64,000 nt of DNA. Origin: Gemmatimonadota bacterium (GTDB lineage Bacteria; Gemmatimonadota; Gemmatimonadetes; Longimicrobiales; Gaopeijiaceae). Made by a program: the position numbers and the translations under genes. The DNA lies in NCBI GenBank assembly GCA_030428885.1, contig JAUIEJ010000013.1:62001-126000 (forward strand). Reading direction: 5' to 3'. Below the pieces are notes generated by a model, which saw nothing but the letters and a program-made list of their open reading frames with translations, was not told the DNA's origin and made no database searches. Below are positions 17,008-25,951 of the stretch, in pieces (positions within the stretch are counted from its first letter, which is position 1; each line of letters starts with the position of its first letter).

Positions 17008-18035
17008 CTCTGATCCACTGGGGGTTGAGCAGGGTCCGTCCCGGACCCGTTACCGATGTCGTACCCGGATCGCCCCCCTCCGGGTTCACCCGCGCCTTCG
17101 ACCCAGAATTCCGGCGCGGGCGGGGGCTCGGTGGCCCGGAGGCGGGCCAGTCGTTCCCGGTCCCGACCGCGGCGAATGCGAAGGAGCACCACCACCAGCA
17201 CGGCGAGGAGCATCCAGGCCACGGACGAGTTGGTCAGGACCGATACCCAACCATACCGATCCTCGAGCCACTGACGCCAATCCTCCTCCAGTTGTGGGGT
17301 GGTCACGCCGTACACCTCCCGGAGGGCGTCTTCGAACCGCCCCCGGGCGCGCCAGCGCTCCAGGAAGAGGACCAGGGCTTCGTCGCCGCTGGCCTGGACC
17401 AGGTACTCCACCGTCGTGGCCGACAGGAGGTAGGCGTCCCGGGCCGACCCCCGGTCGCCGGGAAACCGGAAGGTGAGGGAATCCAGGGGCGGGGTCCGCC
17501 CCAGGGCCACCCGGAGTCTCAGCCGCCACAGCTCCACCCGGTCCCACCCGGCGGCCCACTGGGCATAGCCCTCGTCGAACCAGCGGGGCACCCGGAGACC
17601 CGGGAGGGACTGGCGTAGCCCGAGGTGGGCCCACTCGTGGCGGAGCGTCCGCCACTGGTCGCCCCCCATGCTCCGGTCGGATCCGAAGGGCGGAAGGACG
17701 ATGCGCCCCACCGACGGAATGGCCACGGCGGCGCTCCAGTCCGGGGGCCGGCCGCCGGCGGCACGCCGGAAGGTGGCCTCGTCCGGGGCCAGGATCACCG
17801 TGACGCCCCGGGGCAGGCTGTCGGCCAGGGCCGGGAGGGCGGGTTGGGCCGTGAGGGCCTCGGCCACCGCCTCGGCCCGGAGGGAATCGCCGCGGCCATA
17901 CCGCACCACGAACCCGTCGCCCACCACCGTGCCGGGCACCGAATCGGGCCGGCGCTGTGCTTCGGCGGATCCCCCGGTGCAGACCACCAGAAGCGCGACC
18001 GCCACCAGCCCGAGGGCGCGGCGGGGTCTACCCAC
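17004..18035 (-). CDS. Membrane-tethered HExxH peptidase (gluzincin-like)
   Basis: 343 residues. An N-terminal signal peptide (LGLVAVALLVVCTGGSAEAQ) leads to a catalytic region with HEWAH at 133-137 and the third metal-ligand candidate Glu155 in WFDEGYAQW, the HExxH...E layout of gluzincins. A single membrane helix near 270-288 (VAWMLLAVLVVVLLRIRR) anchors it, leaving a short cytoplasmic Pro/Gly tail. The active site should therefore face the periplasm. It overlaps the DUF4388-TPR gene by 8 bases and the NtrC-type gene by 4, implying a shared process. Substrate unknown. Confidence 0.85.
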   Translation of the reverse strand: MGRPRRALGLVAVALLVVCTGGSAEAQRRPDSVPGTVVGDGFVVRYGRGDSLRAEAVAEALTAQPALPALADSLPRGVTVILAPDEATFRRAAGGRPPDWSAAVAIPSVGRIVLPPFGSDRSMGGDQWRTLRHEWAHLGLRQSLPGLRVPRWFDEGYAQWAAGWDRVELWRLRLRVALGRTPPLDSLTFRFPGDRGSARDAYLLSATTVEYLVQASGDEALVLFLERWRARGRFEDALREVYGVTTPQLEEDWRQWLEDRYGWVSVLTNSSVAWMLLAVLVVVLLRIRRGRDRERLARLRATEPPPAPEFWVEGAGEPGGGRSGYDIGNGSGTDPAQPPVDQR

Positions 18036-19644
18036 CCTGGTCGATGAGCTCCAGGTGGGCTCGCACGGCCTCGTTGGCCGGATTCAGTTCCAGAGCGCGG
18101 CGCCAGAGGAGACGGGCCACGTCGGTATCGGCGTCGCCGTGGGCCAGGGTGCCCAGGCGCAGGTAGACGTCGTCGCCCAGACGCGGATCGATCTTCACCG
18201 CCTTCTCGTAGTGGATGCGGGCCTGGTCCAGATCGCCCCGGCCGTAGGCCTGATCGCCCAGGGCCTTGTGGGCCTGGGCCGGCGCCGGGGTGAGGGCCAC
18301 GGCCCGGGTGTAGAGGGCCTCGGCGGTCTGGTGGTCGCCCCGCTCCTCCAGCGCCCCGGCGGTGTTCACCAGGAGGGGCCCGGACTCGGGATACAGTCCC
18401 AGCCCCTCCCGCCCCAGGGTGACGGCCCGATCGAGTTCGCCGGCCATGGCCGACGCCAGGACGGCCGTGGAGTAGAACAGCGCCGAGGGACGGCGCAGAT
18501 CGGCGTCGCCCCGGTAGTCCTGGAGTTCGCTCAGGGCCTCCACGGGCGCCCCGGCCTGGAGGAGCAGCACCCCCCGAGCCAGGGAGACCTCGGGATCCCC
18601 CGGGCGGGCCGCGTCGCACCGGCCCAGGGCCTCCAGCGCCTCGTCGAACCGCCCCAGCATCTCCAGCGTCAGGGCCCGATTCCGCTGCACCACCCACGCC
18701 GTGTCGCCCTCGGCGGGAATGCGATCGAAGAAGCGCAGGGCGTCGTCGTAGCGCCGACTCCGGAAGGCGATGAGCCCGAGTCGATGGAGGGCCGCCACGT
18801 TGGTGGGGTCCTTCTGCAGCACCGCGTTGAACTCCCGGGTGGCGTCTTCCAGCATCCCGGATCGGTAGAAGGCGACTCCCAGGTTCAGATGCTGGCGCAC
18901 CTGTTCGTCGATCTCGGGCCCGTCGGCCATACGTCGACCGGTCCGCTCCACGAAGCCGGCCTGGATCAGCCCGTAGAGGGCCTTCCCCACGTCGAACTCC
19001 ACCATGCCCGCCGCCGACACGATCTCCTGGACCGTGCGCTGGCCGTCCATGAGGGGCAGGATCCGGGACTGGTTCTCCTCCAGCTCCACGTCGGGCTCGT
19101 CGGCGGGGTCCTTGATGACCTCGAAGACCAGGTCGAACGACGGCACCTTCTTCTCGATGAGCGACCACTCGTCGACCCGCCGGGCCCCCTCCAGCAGGAG
19201 GCTCTCGGCCGGGATGTCCACCAGGAAGAAGCCCTCCTCCTCGGGCCGTTGATCGGCGTCGAAGTGGAAGTTGCCCCGGTTCCAGGAGAAGAGGTGGTAG
19301 ACCGCCTCCTCGATCTGCACCCGGATGAACCGGTGCAGGTCGTCGGTGGAGATGGTGCCCGCTTCCAGGAGGATCTCCCCCACCGGGACGCCGCGGCGTT
19401 CGGACTGGATCCGAACGGCCTCGTCGAGCTGGTCCTCGGTGATGACCCCGTTGCGCACCAGGAGCTCGCCCAGGCGGTCGGGTCGGTTGAGGAGCGAGGC
19501 GTAGATGACCCGCCCGTTCTCGAAGTAGACGTACCCGAAGTTGGAGCGGTCGGTGACGGAGAGGCAGCCCGTCTTCCGGCCCATGGCCAGAAGCTGGCAG
19601 ATGTCCGCCATGCTCACGTCCTGGAGGGCGCCTTCGATGGCCAT
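18028..19644 (-). CDS. DUF4388 (PATAN-like) protein with C-terminal TPR array
   Basis: 538 residues. Residues 1-160 are a DUF4388 domain: LQDVSMADICQLLAMGRKTG, GYVYFENGRVIYA, LGELLVRNGVITEDQL, and VYHLFSWNRGNFHF. A winged-helix-like linker follows (IVSAAGMVEFDVGKALYGLIQAG). From about 247 to the end there are roughly eight tetratricopeptide units (LGVAFYRSGMLEDATREFNA and similar), a protein-interaction scaffold. DUF4388/PATAN domains occur in bacterial and cyanobacterial signalling proteins. The ATG shares one base with the stop of the DnaA-like gene (TGATG), arguing for coupled translation. Confidence 0.92.
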   Translation of the reverse strand: MAIEGALQDVSMADICQLLAMGRKTGCLSVTDRSNFGYVYFENGRVIYASLLNRPDRLGELLVRNGVITEDQLDEAVRIQSERRGVPVGEILLEAGTISTDDLHRFIRVQIEEAVYHLFSWNRGNFHFDADQRPEEEGFFLVDIPAESLLLEGARRVDEWSLIEKKVPSFDLVFEVIKDPADEPDVELEENQSRILPLMDGQRTVQEIVSAAGMVEFDVGKALYGLIQAGFVERTGRRMADGPEIDEQVRQHLNLGVAFYRSGMLEDATREFNAVLQKDPTNVAALHRLGLIAFRSRRYDDALRFFDRIPAEGDTAWVVQRNRALTLEMLGRFDEALEALGRCDAARPGDPEVSLARGVLLLQAGAPVEALSELQDYRGDADLRRPSALFYSTAVLASAMAGELDRAVTLGREGLGLYPESGPLLVNTAGALEERGDHQTAEALYTRAVALTPAPAQAHKALGDQAYGRGDLDQARIHYEKAVKIDPRLGDDVYLRLGTLAHGDADTDVARLLWRRALELNPANEAVRAHLELIDQGG

Positions 19645-21710
19645 CAGTTCAGCTCCTCCACCAGGCGTTCATCCGGGTGGGGCCACCGCCACACCACCTT
19701 CTCGGGGGAGGGTCGCCAGGCCCGGCTGGTGGGGCTGGACGCCTCGAAATCCCCCCCCATGGGATCGGGGAGGAAGTCCTCGGGAGACACCTCCAGACGG
19801 GGCTTCTCGGGCGGCTCGTCGAAGAACAGCCCCCCCCGCCCGTCGCCCATGTCCAGCTCGTGGAGCGGGGGAATCACCGGAGGATCGTCGTCGGGCGACC
19901 CGATGCGCCCCGTGAAGGGATCGGTGTCGATGCCCGGACGGTGGTCGGCGCCCACCGCGGGGGCGGCCTCCTCCCCCGCCCCGTCGGCGCCCTCGAGGAA
20001 GTCGTCGCCCAGGTCGAACGACAGCCCCTGCCAGAAGGGATCGTCCTCCGGGGCCGGCATGGGGTCGACCAGGGTCCACTCCCGGGCGTCGGGGCCCAGG
20101 TCCCGGCCGTCCACCTCCACCACCAGCCCCCCCTCGAAACGGGAGCGGAGCCGCTCGTCGATGTCCTCCACCTTCGACGGCGGCCGATCGGCGGCCAGGA
20201 GCACCCGGGCGCCGCGGCGCTTGAGCGCCTCGAAGAGGTGGAAGAACTCGTCCTGGGCCCGCTCGGTCTCGGAAAGTTGCTCCACGCCGTAGACCAGGAG
20301 GAGATCCACCGTCCACCACCGCTCCCGCCACGCCCCGGCCACCCCTTCCGAGAGGGCCCGGATGAAGTCCTGGGCGAAATCGGCCACGGACGTGACGGCC
20401 ATGCGCCCGCCGGGGAACGCCGACCGGAACCCCCGGGCCGCCGAGGCCATGAGGCCCCGGGCCGCCGAGCCCTCCGAGTCCCACAGGAAGAGGGGGTTGT
20501 ACTGGGGCTTGTCCAGCGACACCAACTGGGCCGCCGCCTTGAGGGGAAGAGGCGGGAGCTGTTCCTCCAGTTCCCGGAGCGACGGCCCGGGGCCCACTTC
20601 CTTGAAGGGACGCACCCGCTCCCGCACCGACGCCAGGAGGGCCTCGGCCTCTTCCACCCGGTCCGGATCCTTCACCACGCTGGAGGCGGCTTCGGGCCAG
20701 GGGTTCTTCAAGCGGGTCAACTCGTCGTCGATCTCCCGGAGGCGGATCACGTCGTGTCGGAAGGCCTCGACCCGGCCCTGCCAGGACGAGGGCTCGACCT
20801 TGGCCTCCAGGGCGGTGCGGAGCCGGCGAGCCGTGAAGCCTTCCCGTTCGGCGGCCTCGGCCGCCTCGCGGTAGGCCTTCCGCCAGGGGGCCTCCTGGGT
20901 CACCACGGCGTCGGCCACGGCGCCGGCGACCTGATCCAGGAAGTCGTCGAACTCGGCGGCGGTGGCGGGGCCCGATTCCCGCGTTCCGGGCTCGGCGAAG
21001 TCGCCCATGAACGAGGGCACGTCGTCGGCGGTGACGGCCCGATCCTCGAGTTCCTGCACCGCCAGGATGCGGTTCAGGGCGCCGCCCAGCTCCCGGACGT
21101 TCTTGATGGGATACCGGGCCACGGCCTCGGCCACCCCCTCGCCCAGGACCTGCCCCCGTTCCTCCACCTTCCGCCGCACGATGGCCACCCGGGTCTCGAA
21201 CTCCGGGGGGGCGATGTCGACGATGAGTCCCCCGGAGAAGCGGGACACCAGGCGGGCGTCGAGACCGTTGATCTCCGAGGGCGGGCGATCGCTGGCCAGG
21301 ACGATCTGCCGCCCCGTACCCGTGAGGGAATCCAGCGTGGCCAGGAGCATCTCCTGGGCTTCGGGCTGGCCCGCGAGGAACTGGACGTCGTCCAGGAGGA
21401 GGATGTCCAGGTCCCGGTACCGGTCCCGGAGATCCTCCCGGGTGCCCTCCTCCAGCGCCTGGGCCAGAGCCGCCAGGTATTCCTCCAGCGTCTCGTAGTT
21501 GACCCGGAGGGGAGGCTCGGCCCGCTGGGCGTGATTCGCCACGGCCAGGAGCAGATGGGACTTGCCCAGCCCCGACGCCGCGTAGACGAAGAGCGGATTG
21601 TAGCTCTTGCCCGGAGACTCGGCCGCACGACGCGCGGCGGCGGAGGCCAGCCGATTGGCCGGCCCCACCACGAAGGTCTCGAAGGTGAGCTTCGGATCCG
21701 AATCCTTCAT
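19644..21710 (-). CDS. Tandem DnaA/Hda-type AAA+ protein, second domain degenerate
   Basis: 688 residues from the ATG at 21710; the frame stays open for 407 codons upstream but is antisense-like to rluD there. Domain 1 (about 8-240) is a DnaA-type AAA+ ATPase: YNPLFVYAASGLGKSHLL (Walker A 45-51), DILLLDDVQFL (Walker B), LASDRPPSEI (sensor 1) and ARLVSRFSGG. After a helical linker, domain 2 (about 400-545) repeats the plan, YNPLFLWDSEGS and LAADRPPSKV and ERLRSRFEGG, but the GKS is gone and the DD of Walker B is YG, so it should not hydrolyse ATP. No DnaA DNA-binding domain IV is present. The acidic tail is probably disordered. Role unknown; not the replication initiator. Confidence 0.9.
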   Translation of the reverse strand: MKDSDPKLTFETFVVGPANRLASAAARRAAESPGKSYNPLFVYAASGLGKSHLLLAVANHAQRAEPPLRVNYETLEEYLAALAQALEEGTREDLRDRYRDLDILLLDDVQFLAGQPEAQEMLLATLDSLTGTGRQIVLASDRPPSEINGLDARLVSRFSGGLIVDIAPPEFETRVAIVRRKVEERGQVLGEGVAEAVARYPIKNVRELGGALNRILAVQELEDRAVTADDVPSFMGDFAEPGTRESGPATAAEFDDFLDQVAGAVADAVVTQEAPWRKAYREAAEAAEREGFTARRLRTALEAKVEPSSWQGRVEAFRHDVIRLREIDDELTRLKNPWPEAASSVVKDPDRVEEAEALLASVRERVRPFKEVGPGPSLRELEEQLPPLPLKAAAQLVSLDKPQYNPLFLWDSEGSAARGLMASAARGFRSAFPGGRMAVTSVADFAQDFIRALSEGVAGAWRERWWTVDLLLVYGVEQLSETERAQDEFFHLFEALKRRGARVLLAADRPPSKVEDIDERLRSRFEGGLVVEVDGRDLGPDAREWTLVDPMPAPEDDPFWQGLSFDLGDDFLEGADGAGEEAAPAVGADHRPGIDTDPFTGRIGSPDDDPPVIPPLHELDMGDGRGGLFFDEPPEKPRLEVSPEDFLPDPMGGDFEASSPTSRAWRPSPEKVVWRWPHPDERLVEELN

Positions 21711-21811
21711 CGGCTGATCGGGGCGCTCCGCGGAGGATGGGGGGATCGAGCAGGGTCCCGCGGTTGGGACAAGTATCGGCCCCCCCGGGGGCGAATGAAA
21801 GCCCGGATGCC

Positions 21812-22804
21812 CTACGTTCCCATGGACTCCCGCGCCCAGCGGGCGGGCTCGGCCAGATCCGGGGGAAGGGGCGACTCGAACCGCATGCGTTCTCCCGTGA
21901 CCGGATGATGGAACGCCAACCGGGCGGCGTGGAGAAACTGGCGGGGCACGCGGCCGGCGAATTCCCGGGCCCAGGCCTGGACCGAGCCGCTCATGCCCCG
22001 CTCCCAGCCGGCGCCGTAGACCGCATCGCCCACCACCGGGTGCCCCAGGCTGGCCAGGTGGACCCGGATCTGGTGGGTACGCCCGGTCTGGAGCGCCACG
22101 TCCAGGAGTTCGGCAGCCGGCCAGCGCTCCCGGAGGCGGAACCGGGTGACGGCCCGGCGCCCGCCCTCCACCACGGCCATGCGCTTGCGTTGCCGAGGGT
22201 CGCGGCCGATGGGCCGATCCACCGTGACGGGGCTCTCGTCCAGATGGCCCCACGCCGCCGCCCGGTAGATGCGCTTCACCTCCCGGCGCCGCAGGGCGTC
22301 GGAGAGGGCGTGGTGGGCCCGATCGGTCTTGGCCACCACCAGGAGTCCCGACGTGTCGCGATCCAGACGGTGCACGATGCCCGGGCGGAGCCGCCCGCCC
22401 ACCCCCGACAGGTCGGTGAGGTGGTGGAGGAGAGCGTTGACCAGCGTGCCGTCCCGGTGGCCGGGGGCCGGGTGAACCACCATGCCCGCCGCCTTGTCCA
22501 CCACGGCCAGGTCGTCGTCCTCGTAGACCAGGGTGAGGGGGAGATCCTGGGCCACCAGGTCCACGGGCCGGGCCGGGGGCACGTCCACCTCGATCTCCAG
22601 CCCGGCCTCGGCGGCGTCGGACTTCCGGGGGACCCGCCAGGGCTCGGCGCCCACCCGCACCCGGACCCGGCGTTCGGCCAGGAGCTTGTGGAGGCGGGTG
22701 CGGGACAGGTCGAGACGGGCCGCGAGCCAGGCGTCGAGCCGCTCGCCTCCGTCTCCGGCGTCGTCGGGCACCCGCAGGCGGTGGACCCGCCCGGCGTTCG
22801 TCAC
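21812..22804 (-). CDS. rluD: RluD-family 23S rRNA pseudouridine synthase
   Basis: 330 residues: S4 RNA-binding domain at the N-terminus (ERLDAWLAARLDLSRTRLHKLL), then the catalytic domain with the aspartate motif HRLDRDTSGLLV and the closing RTHQIRVHLASLGHPVVGD block. Makes pseudouridines in large-subunit rRNA. The GTG start overlaps the ileS stop by 4 bases. Specific target positions cannot be told from sequence; RluD versus RluC is judged on the S4 domain and motif text. Confidence 0.93.
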   Translation of the reverse strand: MTNAGRVHRLRVPDDAGDGGERLDAWLAARLDLSRTRLHKLLAERRVRVRVGAEPWRVPRKSDAAEAGLEIEVDVPPARPVDLVAQDLPLTLVYEDDDLAVVDKAAGMVVHPAPGHRDGTLVNALLHHLTDLSGVGGRLRPGIVHRLDRDTSGLLVVAKTDRAHHALSDALRRREVKRIYRAAAWGHLDESPVTVDRPIGRDPRQRKRMAVVEGGRRAVTRFRLRERWPAAELLDVALQTGRTHQIRVHLASLGHPVVGDAVYGAGWERGMSGSVQAWAREFAGRVPRQFLHAARLAFHHPVTGERMRFESPLPPDLAEPARWARESMGT

Positions 22805-25800
22805 GTGGCGGGCGCCGGGGCCCGAGCCAGGGTGAGCCGCGCCGCGACGCCGTCCAGGTCCACCTCCTGGTCGCCGTCCCAGGCCCCCTCGGGAGCCGCC
22901 GCCACGGTGACGTCCACGGCCAGGGTCTCACCCCCGATGAAGGTCCGCCACGCCTCGGCCGGACCCCGCACCGCCTCGGGGCCGTAGATGCCCAGGACGA
23001 TGCGGTCGGTCACCTCGAGCCCCGAGTCCTTCCGAAGCCGCTGGATCCGGTTGACCAGCTCCCGGGCCATGCCTTCGGCTCGAAGGGCGTCGTCGAGGGT
23101 GGGGTCCAGGGCCACGGTGTGGCCGTTTTCACTCCGCACCACCCACTCGCCCTCGGCGGTCTCCTCCACCTCGAGATCGCCGTCCTCCACCGTCCACTCC
23201 CGACCGTCGAGCTCGAAGGTCACGGGCTCGCCGCTCCGGAACGCGGCCAGGGCGTCGGACGACAGGGCCCGGAGGGCGTTGGCGGCGTCGTTGGTGGACT
23301 TTCCGAACCGGGGTCCCAGGGCTCGGTAGTTGGGCCGCGCCTCCAGGCGCACCAGCCCTTCGGCCGAGGCCCGGAAGGCGATCTCCTTCACGTTGAGTTC
23401 GTCCTTCACCGTCTCCAGCACCTCGTCCCGGATCTCCCGCCCTCCGGGCACCACGGCCTGGAGACGGCGGAGGGGCTGCCGCACCCGGATCTTCACTTCT
23501 TCCCGGGCGGCGCGGCCCAGGGACACCAGCACCCGGGCCGCCTCCATCTCGGCCTCCAGCGCCTCGTCCCGGCGGCCCGCCACCGGGTCGGGAAACGCCT
23601 CCAGGTGGACCGACCGGTCGCCGGTGAGGGAGCGATGCAGCCAGTCGGCCACGAAGGGGGTCACGGGGGCCACCAGACGGGCCACCACCGTCAGCGCTTC
23701 GTGGAGCGTGGCGAAGGCGGCCCGGGCGTCGGCGGCGTCCCCGTTGCCCCAGAACCGGCTCCGGGTGCGCCGCACGTACCAGTTGCTGAGCTCGTCGACG
23801 AAGTCGGTGACCTCCCGGTACGCCCGGGTGAGCTGGTAGCCGTCGAGTTCGGCGCCCACCCGGGCCGTGAGGCCGTCGAGGCGCGACAGGAGCCACCGGT
23901 CCAGGATGGGCCGCTGGGCGGGCTCCGGGTCGGCGTCCGAGGGCGCCCACCCCTCGATGGAGGCGTAGAGGGCGAAGAACCGGTAGGTGTTGGCCAGGGT
24001 GTCGAAGAACTTCCGGGCCGACTCCTTCACGCCCTCGGGGTCGTAGCGCTTGGGCACCCAGGGGTTGGACACCGTCATGAGGTACCACCGCACGGCGTCG
24101 GCGCCGTGCTCCGCCACGGCGTCCCACGGATTCACCGTGTTGCCCCGGGACTTGGACATCTTCTGACCCTCGGCGTCGAGGATCAGGTCGTTCACCACCA
24201 CGTTGCGGAAGGCCGTGCCCCGCCCCAGGAGCGTGGAGATGGCCATGAGGGAGTAGAACCACCCCCGGGTCTGGTCCAGCCCCTCGCAGATGAAGTCCGC
24301 GGGGAAGTGGGCCTCGAACTCGGACTCGTTCTCGAAGGGATAGTGCCACTGGGCGTAGGGCATGGATCCCGAGTCGAACCAGACGTCCACCACCCCCGGC
24401 GTGCGCCGCATGGTGCCGCCGCAGTCGCAGGTCCAGGTGAGTTCGTCGATGAAGGGCCGGTGGGGGTCGAAGTCGTCGCCCAGAGGCCCCACCTTCTCGG
24501 CCAGTTCGGCGTACGACCCGATCCACACCACGTGGTCGGGGTCGCTCTCGCAGACCCAGGCCGGGAGGGGCGTACCCCAGTAGCGGTCCCGGGAGAGGGC
24601 CCAGTCGACGTTGCCCTTGAGCCACTCGCCGAAGCGCTTCTCGCCCACCTCGGGCGGGTGCCAGGCCACCTGGGCGTTGTTGGCCAGCATCTCGTCCTTG
24701 CGGGTCGAGGTGGCGGCGAACCACGAGTCCCGGGCCATGTAGATGAGGGGCGAACGACAGCGCCAGCAGTGGGGGTAGCTGTGGACCTCCGTGCCGTGCT
24801 CGAAGAGGAGTCCCCGGGACTCCAGTTCGGCCACCACGGGGGCGTCGGCGTCCTTCACGAAGAGGCCGCCCACCACGGGCAGGTCGGCCCGGAAGACCCC
24901 GGCGTCGTCGATGGGGCGCAACATGGGCAGATCGTGCCGCTGCCCGGCCGCGTAGTCGTCGGCGCCGAAGGCCGGCGCCATGTGGACGATCCCGGTTCCG
25001 TCGTCGGCGCTGACGAAGTCCTCCAGGACCACGGTCCAGGCGTTGCCCACCTCGGCGGGCGCGGGCACGAGGTCCACGGGGCGACCGTAGCGCAGCCCGG
25101 CCAGATCCCGGCCGACGTGCTCGGCCACGATGGTGGCGCCCTCCCCCACCACGGCCTCCACCCGGTCCCGGGCCAGAAGCAGGCGGCGGCCCTGGTGCTC
25201 CACCTCCACGTACGCGAGGTCGGGGTGTACGGCCAGCCCCACGTTGGACGGCACGGTCCACGGCGTGGTGGTCCAGACCGCGAAGTACCGGCCGTCGGGC
25301 GAGCCGTCGGGCCCCAGCACCGGGGCCAGGAACGTCAGGGAGGGGTCCTCCACGTCTTCGTAGCCCTGAGCCACCTCGTGGCTCGACAGCGCCGTGCCGC
25401 AGCGAGGGCAGTAGGGCACGCTCTTGTGCCCCCGGTACAGCAGCCCCTCGTCGGCGAACCGCTTGAGGATCCACCACGCCGACTCGATGTAGTCGGCGTG
25501 GAAGGTCACGTACGGCCGGGAGTAATCGAGCCAGTACCCGATGCGCTCCGAGAGGCGCTCCCACTCCTCCTTGTACGTGAAGACCGAATCCCGGCAGGCC
25601 TGGTTGAAGCGCTCGATCCCCAGCGCCTCGATCTCGGGCTTGCCGCTGATGCCGAGCTTCTTCTCGGCCTCGATCTCCACCGGGAGCCCGTGGGTGTCCC
25701 ACCCGGCGATGCGGGTGACCGACCGGCCCCGCATGGTCTGGTAGCGGCACACCAGGTCCTTGATGGCCCGGCTGATGATGTGATGCAGCCCGGGGCGCCC

Positions 25801-25950
25801 GTTGGCCGTGGGCGGGCCCTCGTAGAAGACGAAAGGTTCGCCGTCGGCGGTGGCCTCGAGGGTGGCGCGGAACAGGTCTTCCTGACGCCAACGCGGCAGG
25901 AGGCCTTCCTCCAGGTCCTGGAGGGAGGAGGGAAATTCGGGATAGGACAT
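22801..25950 (-). CDS. ileS: Isoleucyl-tRNA synthetase, type 2, with GXHH signature
   Basis: 1049 residues. Charges tRNA-Ile. The usual HIGH motif is replaced: GPPTANGRP is followed by GLHH (54-57), so the first and third positions are swapped (GXHH instead of HXGH). The KMSKS loop is normal (KMSKSRGN). The editing domain, a Cys pair in PYCPRCGTALSSHE, and a eukaryote-like C-terminus (EGMARELVNRIQRLRKDSGL) mark the IleS2 type. IleS2 enzymes resist mupirocin, and a GXHH subgroup is reported as hyper-resistant. Start at 25950 is one base beyond the DivIVA stop. Confidence 0.97.
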   Translation of the reverse strand: MSYPEFPSSLQDLEEGLLPRWRQEDLFRATLEATADGEPFVFYEGPPTANGRPGLHHIISRAIKDLVCRYQTMRGRSVTRIAGWDTHGLPVEIEAEKKLGISGKPEIEALGIERFNQACRDSVFTYKEEWERLSERIGYWLDYSRPYVTFHADYIESAWWILKRFADEGLLYRGHKSVPYCPRCGTALSSHEVAQGYEDVEDPSLTFLAPVLGPDGSPDGRYFAVWTTTPWTVPSNVGLAVHPDLAYVEVEHQGRRLLLARDRVEAVVGEGATIVAEHVGRDLAGLRYGRPVDLVPAPAEVGNAWTVVLEDFVSADDGTGIVHMAPAFGADDYAAGQRHDLPMLRPIDDAGVFRADLPVVGGLFVKDADAPVVAELESRGLLFEHGTEVHSYPHCWRCRSPLIYMARDSWFAATSTRKDEMLANNAQVAWHPPEVGEKRFGEWLKGNVDWALSRDRYWGTPLPAWVCESDPDHVVWIGSYAELAEKVGPLGDDFDPHRPFIDELTWTCDCGGTMRRTPGVVDVWFDSGSMPYAQWHYPFENESEFEAHFPADFICEGLDQTRGWFYSLMAISTLLGRGTAFRNVVVNDLILDAEGQKMSKSRGNTVNPWDAVAEHGADAVRWYLMTVSNPWVPKRYDPEGVKESARKFFDTLANTYRFFALYASIEGWAPSDADPEPAQRPILDRWLLSRLDGLTARVGAELDGYQLTRAYREVTDFVDELSNWYVRRTRSRFWGNGDAADARAAFATLHEALTVVARLVAPVTPFVADWLHRSLTGDRSVHLEAFPDPVAGRRDEALEAEMEAARVLVSLGRAAREEVKIRVRQPLRRLQAVVPGGREIRDEVLETVKDELNVKEIAFRASAEGLVRLEARPNYRALGPRFGKSTNDAANALRALSSDALAAFRSGEPVTFELDGREWTVEDGDLEVEETAEGEWVVRSENGHTVALDPTLDDALRAEGMARELVNRIQRLRKDSGLEVTDRIVLGIYGPEAVRGPAEAWRTFIGGETLAVDVTVAAAPEGAWDGDQEVDLDGVAARLTLARAPAPAT

Positions 25951-25951
25951 G

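Noticed and set aside
19644-21710. Chromosomal replication initiator DnaA
   Set aside because: No domain IV helix-turn-helix, a second degenerate AAA+ copy is present, and no DnaA-box cluster or dnaN/gyrB neighbour is seen.
19644-22931. Apparent fusion of rluD-region sequence with the DnaA-like protein
   Set aside because: Codons upstream of 21710 are out of frame with rluD on the same strand and are Arg/Gly/Pro-rich noise; the DnaA-type fold begins right after the ATG at 21710.
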